Source: Betaproteobacteria bacterium (lineage in GTDB: Bacteria; Pseudomonadota; Gammaproteobacteria; Burkholderiales; Rhodocyclaceae). Taken from it: a stretch of DNA of 64,000 nt. The notes beneath the pieces are model-generated. The model saw only the letters and a list, made by a program, of their open reading frames with translations, was not told where the DNA came from and did not search any database. The translations under genes and the position numbers were made by a program. Shown here piece by piece: positions 15,739 to 24,029 of this stretch. The stretch's first letter is position 1. Every line of letters begins with the position of its first letter. The stretch is taken from assembly GCA_016709965.1 (NCBI GenBank), contig JADJLT010000001.1, positions 1,261,001-1,325,000 of the forward strand, given 5' to 3'.

Positions 15739-17160
15739 ATGACAGTTGGACACGCCCGGCTCGGTATGCGCAGGCTCCAGCGCACCTGCCAAAGGCTGAC
15801 GGTGGCGCTGATTGCCGCCGTTTTTCTTGGCACGCCGCTGGTTAGCGCGAAGTCACGCACTCCCCAAAAAAAATCCGCGGAATCGGTCGCATCACCCGAT
15901 ATTGCCGAAAAGCAGGCCGACCTGGGGGAGCTACGCAGCCGAATCGATGGCCTGCGCAAGGAATTATCGAGCAGCGAAGAAAGCAAAGCCGACGCTGGCG
16001 ACCGTCTACGCGAAGCTGACCGCCTAATTTCTCTGATGGAAAGAGAACAGCGCGCACTGAACGACTCCCGCGGTCAACTGGAAAAAAAGCTCAAAAATCT
16101 GGAACTGCAGTCACAAGAACTCAGCGCCACATTAGGTCAGCAGCAAACGCAGCTGGAAAAGCTGATCTATAAACAATACCTGCGCGGCACGCCGGATTCA
16201 CTGCAACTGCTGCTCAACGGCAACGACCCGAACGAGATGGCGCGCGATCTGCACTATTTTTCTGCGATCGCCCTGACCCGTGCCGACATGATGGGCGAGA
16301 TCAACGCCAACCTCGCCAAGAAAAAATCCCTCGCGGCCGATGCCAAGGAACGCAGCACAGAGCTCGCCGCAATCGAGGCGGAGCAACAAAAACGCCATGC
16401 CGAACTGCAAAAGCAACGGGAAGAACGTCAGAAACTGTACGCCCAAATTTCCAGCAAGGTAAACGCCCAGCGCAAGGAAATCGGCAATCTGCAGCAAAAC
16501 GAAAAACGCCTGACCGGCCTGATTGACCGCCTGTCCAAAGCCCTTGCCGCACAAGCCGCCCGCGCAGAAAAGGCGGCCCGCGCCGAGAAAGCTGCCCGCA
16601 TTGCCGAGGAAGTACGGGCTGCCAAAGCTGCGGCGCTCCGCAAGGAGCGGAAGCAAGTTGCCAGCGACGACAAGGAACCCGTCCGCCCGGCGCCCGCCAC
16701 GGAGCCAAGTCGCCCGAAGACCGCCGACACCGAAAACCACTACGAGCCCGTTGCCAGTGACGGCAGTTTTGCCCGCCAGCGTGGCCGACTGCGTCTGCCG
16801 ACACGCGGCGCGGTGTCCGGTCGATTCGGCTCACCACGCGACGGCGGCGGCACCTGGCGCGGCCTCTTCATCAAGGCTGGTCGCGGCAGCGAAGTCAAGG
16901 CCATTGCCGGTGGCCGCGTCGTCTTCGCCGACTGGATGCGCGGATTCGGCAATTTGCTGATCGTCGATCATGGTGACGGCTACCTGTCGATCTATGGCAA
17001 CAATGATTCCCTGCTCAAGCAAGTCGGCCAGGCAGTAAATGGCGGAGAAATGGTGGCGACTGTCGGCAACAGCGGGGGCAATCCGGAATCCGGTTTATAC
17101 TTTGAACTTCGCCACCAAGGGCAACCGATCGACCCGATGAAATGGGCCAGCTTGAAATGA
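15739..17160 (+). CDS. envC: EnvC-like murein hydrolase activator (degenerate LytM)
   Basis: EnvC activates the amidases AmiA/B at the septum. The 473-residue protein has a signal segment (about residues 18-38), a long coiled coil (about 55-210 and 230-300), an Ala/Lys/Arg-rich linker and a C-terminal LytM domain (about 370-470). The LytM zinc ligands are degenerate: GLFIKAG stands where active enzymes have HxGxD, so it should be an activator. The start at 15739 (MTVGHARLG) was chosen over 15685, which lies in the arsR promoter region; 15766 is also possible. The stop overlaps ctpA. Confidence 0.9.
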   Translation: MTVGHARLGMRRLQRTCQRLTVALIAAVFLGTPLVSAKSRTPQKKSAESVASPDIAEKQADLGELRSRIDGLRKELSSSEESKADAGDRLREADRLISLMEREQRALNDSRGQLEKKLKNLELQSQELSATLGQQQTQLEKLIYKQYLRGTPDSLQLLLNGNDPNEMARDLHYFSAIALTRADMMGEINANLAKKKSLAADAKERSTELAAIEAEQQKRHAELQKQREERQKLYAQISSKVNAQRKEIGNLQQNEKRLTGLIDRLSKALAAQAARAEKAARAEKAARIAEEVRAAKAAALRKERKQVASDDKEPVRPAPATEPSRPKTADTENHYEPVASDGSFARQRGRLRLPTRGAVSGRFGSPRDGGGTWRGLFIKAGRGSEVKAIAGGRVVFADWMRGFGNLLIVDHGDGYLSIYGNNDSLLKQVGQAVNGGEMVATVGNSGGNPESGLYFELRHQGQPIDPMKWASLK

Positions 17161-18569
17161 GCAAAACGAAAACCATTAGCTTGACCGTTGGCGCTTTTGT
17201 CGCCGGCGCATTGATCAGTCTGAACTTCCCGGCCATGGCCGACAAGGAAGCAAAGCCCGGGCTGCCTATTGACGAGTTGCGCACCTTTGCCGAGGTGTAT
17301 AGCGCCATCAAACAGGGCTACGTCGAACCGGTCGAAGACAAGAAGATGATCACCAATGCCATTTCCGGCATGTTGTCCAATCTCGACCCGCATTCCACCT
17401 ACCTCGACGCCGATGCCTTCAAGGATCTGCAGGTCGGGACGCAGGGCGAATTCGGCGGACTGGGTATCGAAGTCGGCATGGAAGACGGTCTGGTCAAGGT
17501 CATCTCCCCGATTGAAGACACCCCGGCCTATCGCGCCGGCGTCAAGGCAGGCGACCTGATCTTCAAGCTTGACGAAACCCCGGTCAAGGGGCTGACCCTG
17601 TCCGATGCCGTCAAGAAAATGCGCGGCAAACCCAAGACACCGATCAAGCTGTCAATCATTCGCAAGGGTGAAACCAAGCCGATCGAACTGACCCTGATGC
17701 GTGAAGTGATCAAGGTCCAGAGCGTCAAATCCAAGCTGGTTGAACCGGGCTACGGCTGGGTGCGCATTACCCAGTTTCAGGAAAATACGGTGGTCGAACT
17801 GGCCAAGCACCTGTCGACGCTCTACAAGGATGGCAACAAGCTCAATGGTCTGGTTCTCGACCTGCGCAACGACCCGGGTGGCCTGCTCACCAGCGCCATC
17901 GGCGTTTCCGCTGCCTTTCTCTCTCCGGACGTGACGGTCGTTTCCACCAATGGGCGCACGGAAGATGCCAAGCAGGACTTCAAGGCCCGGCCACAGGACT
18001 ATCTGCGCGGCACCAAGGAAGACCCGCTGAAATCCATGCCGATTGAAGCCAAGAAGGTCCCCATGGTCATTCTGGTCAACGGCGGTTCTGCCTCGGCGTC
18101 CGAAATCGTGGCAGGCGCCTTGCAGGACCACAAGCGTGCCATCATTGTCGGCACCCAAACCTTCGGCAAGGGCTCGGTGCAATCCGTGCTGCCGCTGCCA
18201 AACAACACCGCCATCAAGCTGACCACCGCCCGTTACTACACGCCGGAAGGCCGCTCCATTCAGGCCAAGGGCATCACGCCGGATATCGTCGTTGAGGAAA
18301 CCGCCAACGGTAATGGCGGCGGCATGCGCCTGCGCGAAGCCGATCTCGACCGCCACCTGTCCAATGACCGCGACAAGGAAGCCAACAAGAACGACGCCAA
18401 AGCGCCCGCCAAGACACCGGCCAAACCGGTCAAGGACAAAAACGGCAAGGATGAAGGCGACGAGGATGTGCCACAACGGATGGAATATGCCACCAAGGGC
18501 GACTACCAGTTCCAGCAGGCACTGAATCTTCTCAAGGGCCTGCAGATCATGCAGAATAAAGCCCAATAG
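17157..18569 (+). CDS. ctpA: C-terminal processing peptidase, S41 family
   Basis: A periplasmic serine protease that trims proteins from the C-terminus. The 470-residue product has a signal/anchor (about residues 5-26), a PDZ domain (about 85-165, GGLGIEVG and IEDTPAYRAGVKAGD) and the S41 catalytic core with Ser in GGSASASE and Lys in FGKGSVQ. The C-terminal 80 residues are Lys/Asp-rich and variable. The ATG overlaps the envC stop by 4 bases, a conserved envC-ctpA arrangement. Confidence 0.95.
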   Translation: MSKTKTISLTVGAFVAGALISLNFPAMADKEAKPGLPIDELRTFAEVYSAIKQGYVEPVEDKKMITNAISGMLSNLDPHSTYLDADAFKDLQVGTQGEFGGLGIEVGMEDGLVKVISPIEDTPAYRAGVKAGDLIFKLDETPVKGLTLSDAVKKMRGKPKTPIKLSIIRKGETKPIELTLMREVIKVQSVKSKLVEPGYGWVRITQFQENTVVELAKHLSTLYKDGNKLNGLVLDLRNDPGGLLTSAIGVSAAFLSPDVTVVSTNGRTEDAKQDFKARPQDYLRGTKEDPLKSMPIEAKKVPMVILVNGGSASASEIVAGALQDHKRAIIVGTQTFGKGSVQSVLPLPNNTAIKLTTARYYTPEGRSIQAKGITPDIVVEETANGNGGGMRLREADLDRHLSNDRDKEANKNDAKAPAKTPAKPVKDKNGKDEGDEDVPQRMEYATKGDYQFQQALNLLKGLQIMQNKAQ

Positions 18570-18589
18570 ATTACCGAGCAGGAGGGATG

Positions 18590-18991
18590 ATGGCTGATAC
18601 AGATCTCAAGAAAAACCGGGAGATATTGTTCGCCAAATTCCCACCCGGCCAGGTGCCAGAAGCGGCCGATGACCTGCAGCACATGGAAGCGGTCGAGGTG
18701 CAGCCCAAGTACGAAAAGCGCTCCCTGGGGGTGGGTTATGACCTTCAGCAACATACCTTGCGCGAACTCGACGAGCATCTGGTCGACAAGGGGTTTCATC
18801 TGGACAACACCCTGCTTTCAAAGCTGACCCGGGCGCTGATCTACTACGTTGAAGAAACCCAGCTTCACAATATCGGCGCGCCGGAAAAGCGTCTCAAGCG
18901 CTCCGCGTCCGAAGGCTACGTTCAGGCCTGGGAACAGCACCCGCACGGCGACCACGACGACACCCCGCCGGAGTGGCGCGAATATAAGTGA
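18590..18991 (+). CDS. Conserved-context hypothetical protein between ctpA and moeB
   Basis: I do not recognise this 133-residue protein. It is soluble, rich in Lys, Glu and His, without a signal peptide or membrane segment and without cysteines. A His/Asp-rich patch (QHPHGDHDD) lies near the C-terminus. GGAGGG precedes tandem ATGs at 18587 and 18590; the second has better spacing. Its stop overlaps the moeB GTG start (GTGA), so it is translated as part of the ctpA-moeB operon. Confidence 0.75.
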   Translation: MADTDLKKNREILFAKFPPGQVPEAADDLQHMEAVEVQPKYEKRSLGVGYDLQQHTLRELDEHLVDKGFHLDNTLLSKLTRALIYYVEETQLHNIGAPEKRLKRSASEGYVQAWEQHPHGDHDDTPPEWREYK

Positions 18992-19833
18992 CGGACGAGC
19001 AGCTTCTCCGCTATAGCCGCCATATTCTGCTGGACGCTTTGGGCATCGAGGGTCAGGCACGCATCCTGAAGACCCATGCCCTGATCATTGGTGCCGGCGG
19101 CCTCGGTTCGCCAGCAGCACTCTACCTGGCATCGGCCGGCGTCGGAAAAATAACACTGGTCGATGATGACACCGTCGATTTCACCAACCTGCAACGGCAA
19201 ATCCTGCACACGCAGGCTCGCGTCGGCATGGCCAAGGCTGAATCCGGCCGACAAGCGCTGAACGCCATCAATCCGGAAATTGAAATCGTGCCGCTGCAGC
19301 GGCGCCTATCCGGCACCGCCCTTGATGCGCTGGTAGCAACGGCCGACCTTGTCCTCGACTGCACGGACAATTTTTCCACCCGTCACGCCATCAACCGCGC
19401 CTGTGTTCATCATCGCAAGCCGCTGGTATCTGGCGCGGCCATTCGCTTCGATGGCCAGATCAGCGTCTACGATTTGCGCAGCGAGGATTCGCCGTGCTAT
19501 CACTGCCTTTTCCCCGAAGGCGAGGATGTCGAAGAGGTCCGCTGTGCGGTGATGGGTGTCTTTGCCCCGCTGACCGGCATTATCGGCACCATGCAGGCGG
19601 CGGAGGCGCTGAAGCTGGCGGCCGGCATTGGCGAATTGCTGAGCGGTCGCTTGTTGTTGCTTGATGCGCTGACCATGGAATGGCGCACCGTCCGCTTCAA
19701 AAAAGATGCCGGGTGCGCCGTGTGCGGCCCTACAGCGGACGGGCAATCACCCGGATATCTGCCCCGACCTGACGCAGGTCACGAATCTGCAAACGCGACT
19801 TGTCGTCCAGCGTCGTCAGCGCCGGAAGATTGA
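18988..19833 (+). CDS. moeB: ThiF/MoeB/HesA-family adenylyltransferase
   Basis: An E1-like enzyme that adenylates the C-terminal glycine of a sulfur-carrier protein (MoaD or ThiS). The 281-residue protein starts RYSRHILLDALGIEGQ, has the nucleotide loop GAGGLGSP, the catalytic DCTDNFSTR and two zinc CxxC pairs (CYHC and CAVC). The start is GTG at 18988, overlapping the previous stop. The final 35 residues after CAVC lack family character and run antisense to the last 104 bases of ribD. MoeB versus ThiF cannot be settled. Confidence 0.88.
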   Translation: MTDEQLLRYSRHILLDALGIEGQARILKTHALIIGAGGLGSPAALYLASAGVGKITLVDDDTVDFTNLQRQILHTQARVGMAKAESGRQALNAINPEIEIVPLQRRLSGTALDALVATADLVLDCTDNFSTRHAINRACVHHRKPLVSGAAIRFDGQISVYDLRSEDSPCYHCLFPEGEDVEEVRCAVMGVFAPLTGIIGTMQAAEALKLAAGIGELLSGRLLLLDALTMEWRTVRFKKDAGCAVCGPTADGQSPGYLPRPDAGHESANATCRPASSAPED

Positions 19834-20818
19834 ACAGGCTGCTGGCTTGGTGCCCAATCAGACAAGGTGCCAGATAGAGCAACAATTCATCCACCAGCCC
19901 CTCACGCAGCAGCGAGCCATTCAGCTTGAAACCCGCTTCGGCGTGAACCTCGTTGATACCGCGCTGTGCCAGCAATTCAAGCAGGGCTTTCAGGTCAACC
20001 TTGCCGGCAGAATTATTCAGAATTTCGACGAAATTTCCGGTTGACCGCAGCAATGCCATTTTTTCGGCATTTTCAACTGCACCGACAATCAGCACTGGGC
20101 CATCCTGCAGAATGCGGGCGGTCGGGGATATTTCCAGCTTGCTATCGACCAGCACACGCAGCGGCTGACGGGTCGTCGCCACATCACGCACCGAAAGCTG
20201 CGGATCGTCATCGCGCACCGTACCAATCCCGGTCAGGATGGCGCAGGCACGAGCCCGCCAGGCATGGCCGTCACGGCGCGCATCCGGGCCGGTAATCCAC
20301 TGACTAAGGCCGTTGTTCAAGGCAGTTTTTCCATCCAGACTGGCCGCGACCTTCAGACGTAGCCATGGCCTGCCACGGGTCATTCGGGAAACGAAACCAA
20401 TATTAAGTTCCCGAGCCTCATTTTCCAGCAGTCCGCTGGCCGTTTCGATACCGGCCGCCTGCAACATAGTCAGCCCCTTGCCTGCAACCAACGGGTTGGG
20501 GTCCGTCATCGCGCACACCACCCGGGAAACACCCGCCGCTATCAGTGCCTCAGCACAAGGTGGCGTACGACCATAGTGGCTGCACGGCTCCAGCGTCACG
20601 TACGCCGTGGCACCCCTGGCCCTGGCCCCCGCGGCGCGCAGCGCATGCACTTCGGCATGCGGCTCCCCGGCTTGCACGTGCCAGCCTTCGCCAACAATTT
20701 CACCATCGCGAACTACGACGCAACCTACCCGCGGATTGGGCGAGGTCGTCCACAGCCCACGCTCGGCCAACTGCAGGGCGCGCGCCATCATGCCGTGGTC
20801 GACGGCGGAAAAACTCAT
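19730..20818 (-). CDS. ribD: Bifunctional riboflavin deaminase/reductase
   Basis: Catalyses the deamination and reduction steps after GTP cyclohydrolase II in riboflavin synthesis. The 362-residue protein has an N-terminal deaminase domain with zinc motif PHAEVHAL and PCSHYGRTPPC, and a C-terminal reductase domain with KVAASLDGKTA and GITGIGTV-like NADPH segments. The start overlaps the nrdR stop. Codons for LLRSTGNF carry an exact copy of the dispersed repeat core. The 3' end overlaps the moeB 3' end. Confidence 0.96.
   Translation of the reverse strand: MSFSAVDHGMMARALQLAERGLWTTSPNPRVGCVVVRDGEIVGEGWHVQAGEPHAEVHALRAAGARARGATAYVTLEPCSHYGRTPPCAEALIAAGVSRVVCAMTDPNPLVAGKGLTMLQAAGIETASGLLENEARELNIGFVSRMTRGRPWLRLKVAASLDGKTALNNGLSQWITGPDARRDGHAWRARACAILTGIGTVRDDDPQLSVRDVATTRQPLRVLVDSKLEISPTARILQDGPVLIVGAVENAEKMALLRSTGNFVEILNNSAGKVDLKALLELLAQRGINEVHAEAGFKLNGSLLREGLVDELLLYLAPCLIGHQASSLFNLPALTTLDDKSRLQIRDLRQVGADIRVIARPL
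20021..20056 (-). repeat. Dispersed repeat copy in ribD (exact core)
   Basis: Core CGGTCAACCGG on the minus strand at 20037-20047, followed by AAATTTCGTCGAAATT. The gene frame reads Arg-Ser-Thr-Gly, a different phase from the comF copy. Confidence 0.75.
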
Positions 20819-21279
20819 TTTTTTCTCGTAGTCGGAGAAACTTCTCGGATGGCCTTGGAAAAGGCATCCACGTCTTCGAAATTGCGATAGACCGAGGCGA
20901 AACGGATGTAGGCAACCTTGTCGAGTTTTCTCAGCTCACGCATGACCAGTTCGCCCAGTTGCTGCGTCGTCACCTCGCGTTCACCAGCCGAGAGCAGGCG
21001 CTCTTCGATGTCGGCCACGGCCGCATCAAGCGACTCGATGGAGACCGGACGCTTGCGCAGCGCCAACTCCAGACTGGCGCGCAACTTGCCGCGACTGAAC
21101 TCGGTACGCAGGCCATTCTTCTTGACCACTTGCGGCAGCTGAATTTCAGCCCGCTCGTACGTTGTAAAGCGTTTGTCGCAGGCATTGCACTTTCTGCGGC
21201 GACGGACAACATCAGCCTCGTCATTCAGACGCGTATCGGCCACCGCCGTATCTTCAGCACCGCAGAAAGGGCATTTCAC
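20815..21279 (-). CDS. nrdR: Transcriptional repressor NrdR
   Basis: Represses ribonucleotide reductase genes by binding NrdR boxes in response to ATP/dATP. The 154-residue protein has the N-terminal zinc ribbon (CPFC and CNAC pairs) and an ATP-cone domain (about residues 49-139, beginning VVKKNGLRTEFSRGKL). It overlaps ribD by 4 bases, and the glyA-nrdR-ribD order is standard for betaproteobacteria. The ribonucleotide reductase targets are not in the window. Confidence 0.97.
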   Translation of the reverse strand: MKCPFCGAEDTAVADTRLNDEADVVRRRRKCNACDKRFTTYERAEIQLPQVVKKNGLRTEFSRGKLRASLELALRKRPVSIESLDAAVADIEERLLSAGEREVTTQQLGELVMRELRKLDKVAYIRFASVYRNFEDVDAFSKAIREVSPTTRKK

Positions 21280-21389
21280 ATCAAACTCCCGAAAGTTTCA
21301 GCGCGCCGCCCAACCCAAGCGCCCCCGCAGACAGTCGATAGACTATGGCAAGCAGGGACAACACCGGGCAGGCAGGCGCCGAAATTTTC

Positions 21390-22640
21390 TCAGGCGCCGT
21401 AGACAGGGAACTTCTTGCACAACGCCGAAACCTTCTCACGCACGGTGGCCGCGACGGCTTCGTCGTTCGGCGCATCAAGCACATCGGCGATCAGGTGGGC
21501 GATTCTTTCCGCTTCAATCTCGGTAAAGCCCCGGGTCGTCATGGCTGGGGAACCGATGCGAATACCGGAGGTAACGAACGGCTTTTGCGGGTCGTTCGGG
21601 ATGCCGTTCTTGTTAACCGTGATGTGTGCACGGCCAAGGGCGGCTTCGGCTTCCTTGCCGGTAATGTTCTTGGCACGCAGATCGAGCAGGAACACGTGGC
21701 TCTCGGTACGACCGGAAACAACACGCAAACCGCGCTCCTCACCCAACACCTTGGCCATCACGCGAGCATTGTTGATGACTTGCTCCTGATAGTTCTTGAA
21801 CTCCGGCGTCGCGGCTTCTTTGAAGGCCACGGCCTTGGCAGCAATGACATGCTCCAGCGGGCCACCCTGCAAGCCCGGGAAGATGGCTGAGTTGAGGGCC
21901 TTTTCATGCTCAGCCTTCATCAGGATGATGCCGCCGCGCGGGCCGCGCAGGGTCTTGTGCGTGGTCGAGGTCACGACATCGGCGAACGGGATCGGGTTCG
22001 GGTAGAAGCCGGCAGCAATCAGGCCGGCGTAGTGCGCCATGTCAACCCAGAAAATGGCGCCGACTTCCTTGGCCACCTTGGCGAAGCGTTCCCAATCAAT
22101 GCGCAGGGCGTAGGCGGAAGCACCGGCGACAATGATCTTCGGCTTGTGTTCACGAGCCAGCGCTTCCATCTTGTCGTAGTCGATCTCTTCTTTTTCATTC
22201 AAGCCATAGGAGACGACGTTGAACCACTTGCCGGACATGTTGAGCGCCATGCCGTGGGTCAGGTGGCCACCTTCGGCCAGGCTCATACCCATGATGGTGT
22301 CGCCCGGCTTGGCAAAGGCCATCAGCACAGCCTGGTTAGCCTGCGAACCGGAGTTCGGCTGGACGTTGGCTGCATCAGCACCGAACAGCTTCTTCAGACG
22401 ATCAATGGCGATTTGTTCGGTAACATCCACGTGCTCGCAGCCACCGTAGTAACGCTTGCCGGGATAGCCTTCAGCATATTTGTTGGTGAGTTGGGAGCCC
22501 TGTGCTTCCATGACAGCCTTGCTCACGTAGTTTTCCGACGCGATCAATTCGATGTGATCTTCCTGACGCTGCACTTCGGCCTGCATGGCCTTCCAGAGTT
22601 CAGGGTCAACTTTTGCCAGGGTGTCTTTCGCGGAAAACAT
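21390..22640 (-). CDS. glyA: Serine hydroxymethyltransferase
   Basis: A PLP enzyme that interconverts serine and glycine and loads tetrahydrofolate with a one-carbon unit. At 416 residues it is full length, with the PLP-lysine block TSTTHKTLRGPRGG and the N-terminal ELIASENYVS. It lies upstream of nrdR in the same direction, with 110 bases between that hold a GGCGCC inverted pair near the glyA stop. Confidence 0.98.
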   Translation of the reverse strand: MFSAKDTLAKVDPELWKAMQAEVQRQEDHIELIASENYVSKAVMEAQGSQLTNKYAEGYPGKRYYGGCEHVDVTEQIAIDRLKKLFGADAANVQPNSGSQANQAVLMAFAKPGDTIMGMSLAEGGHLTHGMALNMSGKWFNVVSYGLNEKEEIDYDKMEALAREHKPKIIVAGASAYALRIDWERFAKVAKEVGAIFWVDMAHYAGLIAAGFYPNPIPFADVVTSTTHKTLRGPRGGIILMKAEHEKALNSAIFPGLQGGPLEHVIAAKAVAFKEAATPEFKNYQEQVINNARVMAKVLGEERGLRVVSGRTESHVFLLDLRAKNITGKEAEAALGRAHITVNKNGIPNDPQKPFVTSGIRIGSPAMTTRGFTEIEAERIAHLIADVLDAPNDEAVAATVREKVSALCKKFPVYGA

Positions 22641-22679
22641 GTCAAATGCCTCAAGCCATTGAAAAGGGCTAAGATTTTA

Positions 22680-23336
22680 TCATGACGGGAGCTCGTCAAG
22701 CGCACCCGCCTCCAGATGATCGGTTTCCCCCCATGTATTCAGGCACCATTCTCCGTTTTCCATGGCAATCCAGTTGATGCCGGCGTTGGGAATCAGGAAG
22801 TCACGGGGTTTTTCCAAGGGATTGCCGCGCACAAAACGATTGATGATATCGAGAACACCACCATGTAGCACGATGGCAATCGATTGCCCCGGATGCGCCG
22901 CGGCCAGCGCCTGTAGCTTTCCGGTGACGCGCGCGAACATGGCGTGCAGGCTTTCACCATTTTCGAAATCGTAGTTGGCGTTGCGCCCTTCGAATGCAGC
23001 GTAGCCTGCAGGGTGTTTGGCCTTCGCCTCATCGTAGGTCAGCCCCTCAAATACGCCATAACGGCGCTCGCGCATCTCGGGTACGGAGGCCGGCACCAGC
23101 CCCAGCTCTGCACCAATGGATTGCGCGGTAGTCCATGCCCGCTTCAGATCACTGCTATAGAGTGCCACGATACCAGCCGACTTCAGCCAGCGTCCCGCCG
23201 CCACGGCCTGCCGTCGGCCAATGTCGTTCAGACCGATATCAATCTGCCCCTGGATACGCCGCTCGGCATTCCACTCGGTCTCGCCATGGCGTACCAGACA
23301 GATTTGCGTGGCCCGACTTGTAGGGATTTCCATCAT
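22680..23336 (-). CDS. Histidine phosphatase family protein (phosphoglycerate mutase-like)
   Basis: A 218-residue protein of the RHG branch. The phosphorylated histidine lies in LVRHGETEWN and the second catalytic histidine in IAIVLHGGVLD. The sequence resembles cofactor-dependent phosphoglycerate mutases of the GpmB/alpha-ribazole phosphatase type; the true substrate cannot be fixed from sequence. It starts with tandem ATGs (23336 or 23333), upstream of glyA in the same direction with 39 bases between. Confidence 0.88.
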   Translation of the reverse strand: MMEIPTSRATQICLVRHGETEWNAERRIQGQIDIGLNDIGRRQAVAAGRWLKSAGIVALYSSDLKRAWTTAQSIGAELGLVPASVPEMRERRYGVFEGLTYDEAKAKHPAGYAAFEGRNANYDFENGESLHAMFARVTGKLQALAAAHPGQSIAIVLHGGVLDIINRFVRGNPLEKPRDFLIPNAGINWIAMENGEWCLNTWGETDHLEAGALDELPS

Positions 23337-23435
23337 TCTCTACCTCTTGAATTCACTGTAAATTGCGCGGCACAAGATTAAAAAACCTCGGCCACCTCAG
23401 AAGCCGGGAATTCTATCAACCGAGGAGGAATTTTC

Positions 23436-24029
23436 GTGACCCTTCTGCTCAAGCTCTCGCAACTGATCGACTGGCTCAACGCCCGCGTCGCCAAAGGCGC
23501 ATTCTGGCTGGTACTGGTAATGACCCTGATCAGCGCCGCCAACGCCAGTTATCGCTTCGTCTTCAACGACAGCTCCAATGGCCTGCTGGAGATTCAGTGG
23601 TATTTGTTTGCCGCGATATTCCTGCTTTGCTCGCCCTACACCCTGCAAAACAACGAACACGTTCGCATCGACGTGCTGTCCGGCAAACTTTCACCACGCG
23701 GACTGGCCGTCATCGACATCATAGGCAGCCTCTTTTTCCTGTTGCCCATGGTGATCCTGGTGCTCGTGCTGTCCATCCCGCTCGTCGCCGAGTCCTACCG
23801 GATTACCGAGTACTCGGCCAATGCCGGCGGATTGCTTCGCTGGCCGGTAAAGGCGCTGTTGCCGATCGGCTTTACCTTGCTTGCCCTGCAGGGGGTTTCC
23901 GAGCTCATCAAGCGTATCGCCTTCCTGCTTGGCAGGATTGAGGATCCCAACCGCAAGGACAAAGGCCCTTCGGCCGAAGAGGAACTGGCAGCAGCCATCG
24001 CTGCCTCAAAAACCCGGGAGGCCAAATAA
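23436..24029 (+). CDS. TRAP transporter small membrane subunit DctQ
   Basis: The 4-helix subunit that links DctP to DctM in a sodium-driven carboxylate importer. The 197-residue protein has four membrane segments and the family block FNDSSNGLLEIQWYLF. The start is GTG, preceded by GAGGAGGAA. The C-terminal 30 residues are charged. It overlaps DctM (TAATG). The size and the long DctM place it in the subfamily that carries mannitol/chloroaromatic-type or dicarboxylate substrates; the substrate is unknown. Confidence 0.9.
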   Translation: MTLLLKLSQLIDWLNARVAKGAFWLVLVMTLISAANASYRFVFNDSSNGLLEIQWYLFAAIFLLCSPYTLQNNEHVRIDVLSGKLSPRGLAVIDIIGSLFFLLPMVILVLVLSIPLVAESYRITEYSANAGGLLRWPVKALLPIGFTLLALQGVSELIKRIAFLLGRIEDPNRKDKGPSAEEELAAAIAASKTREAK

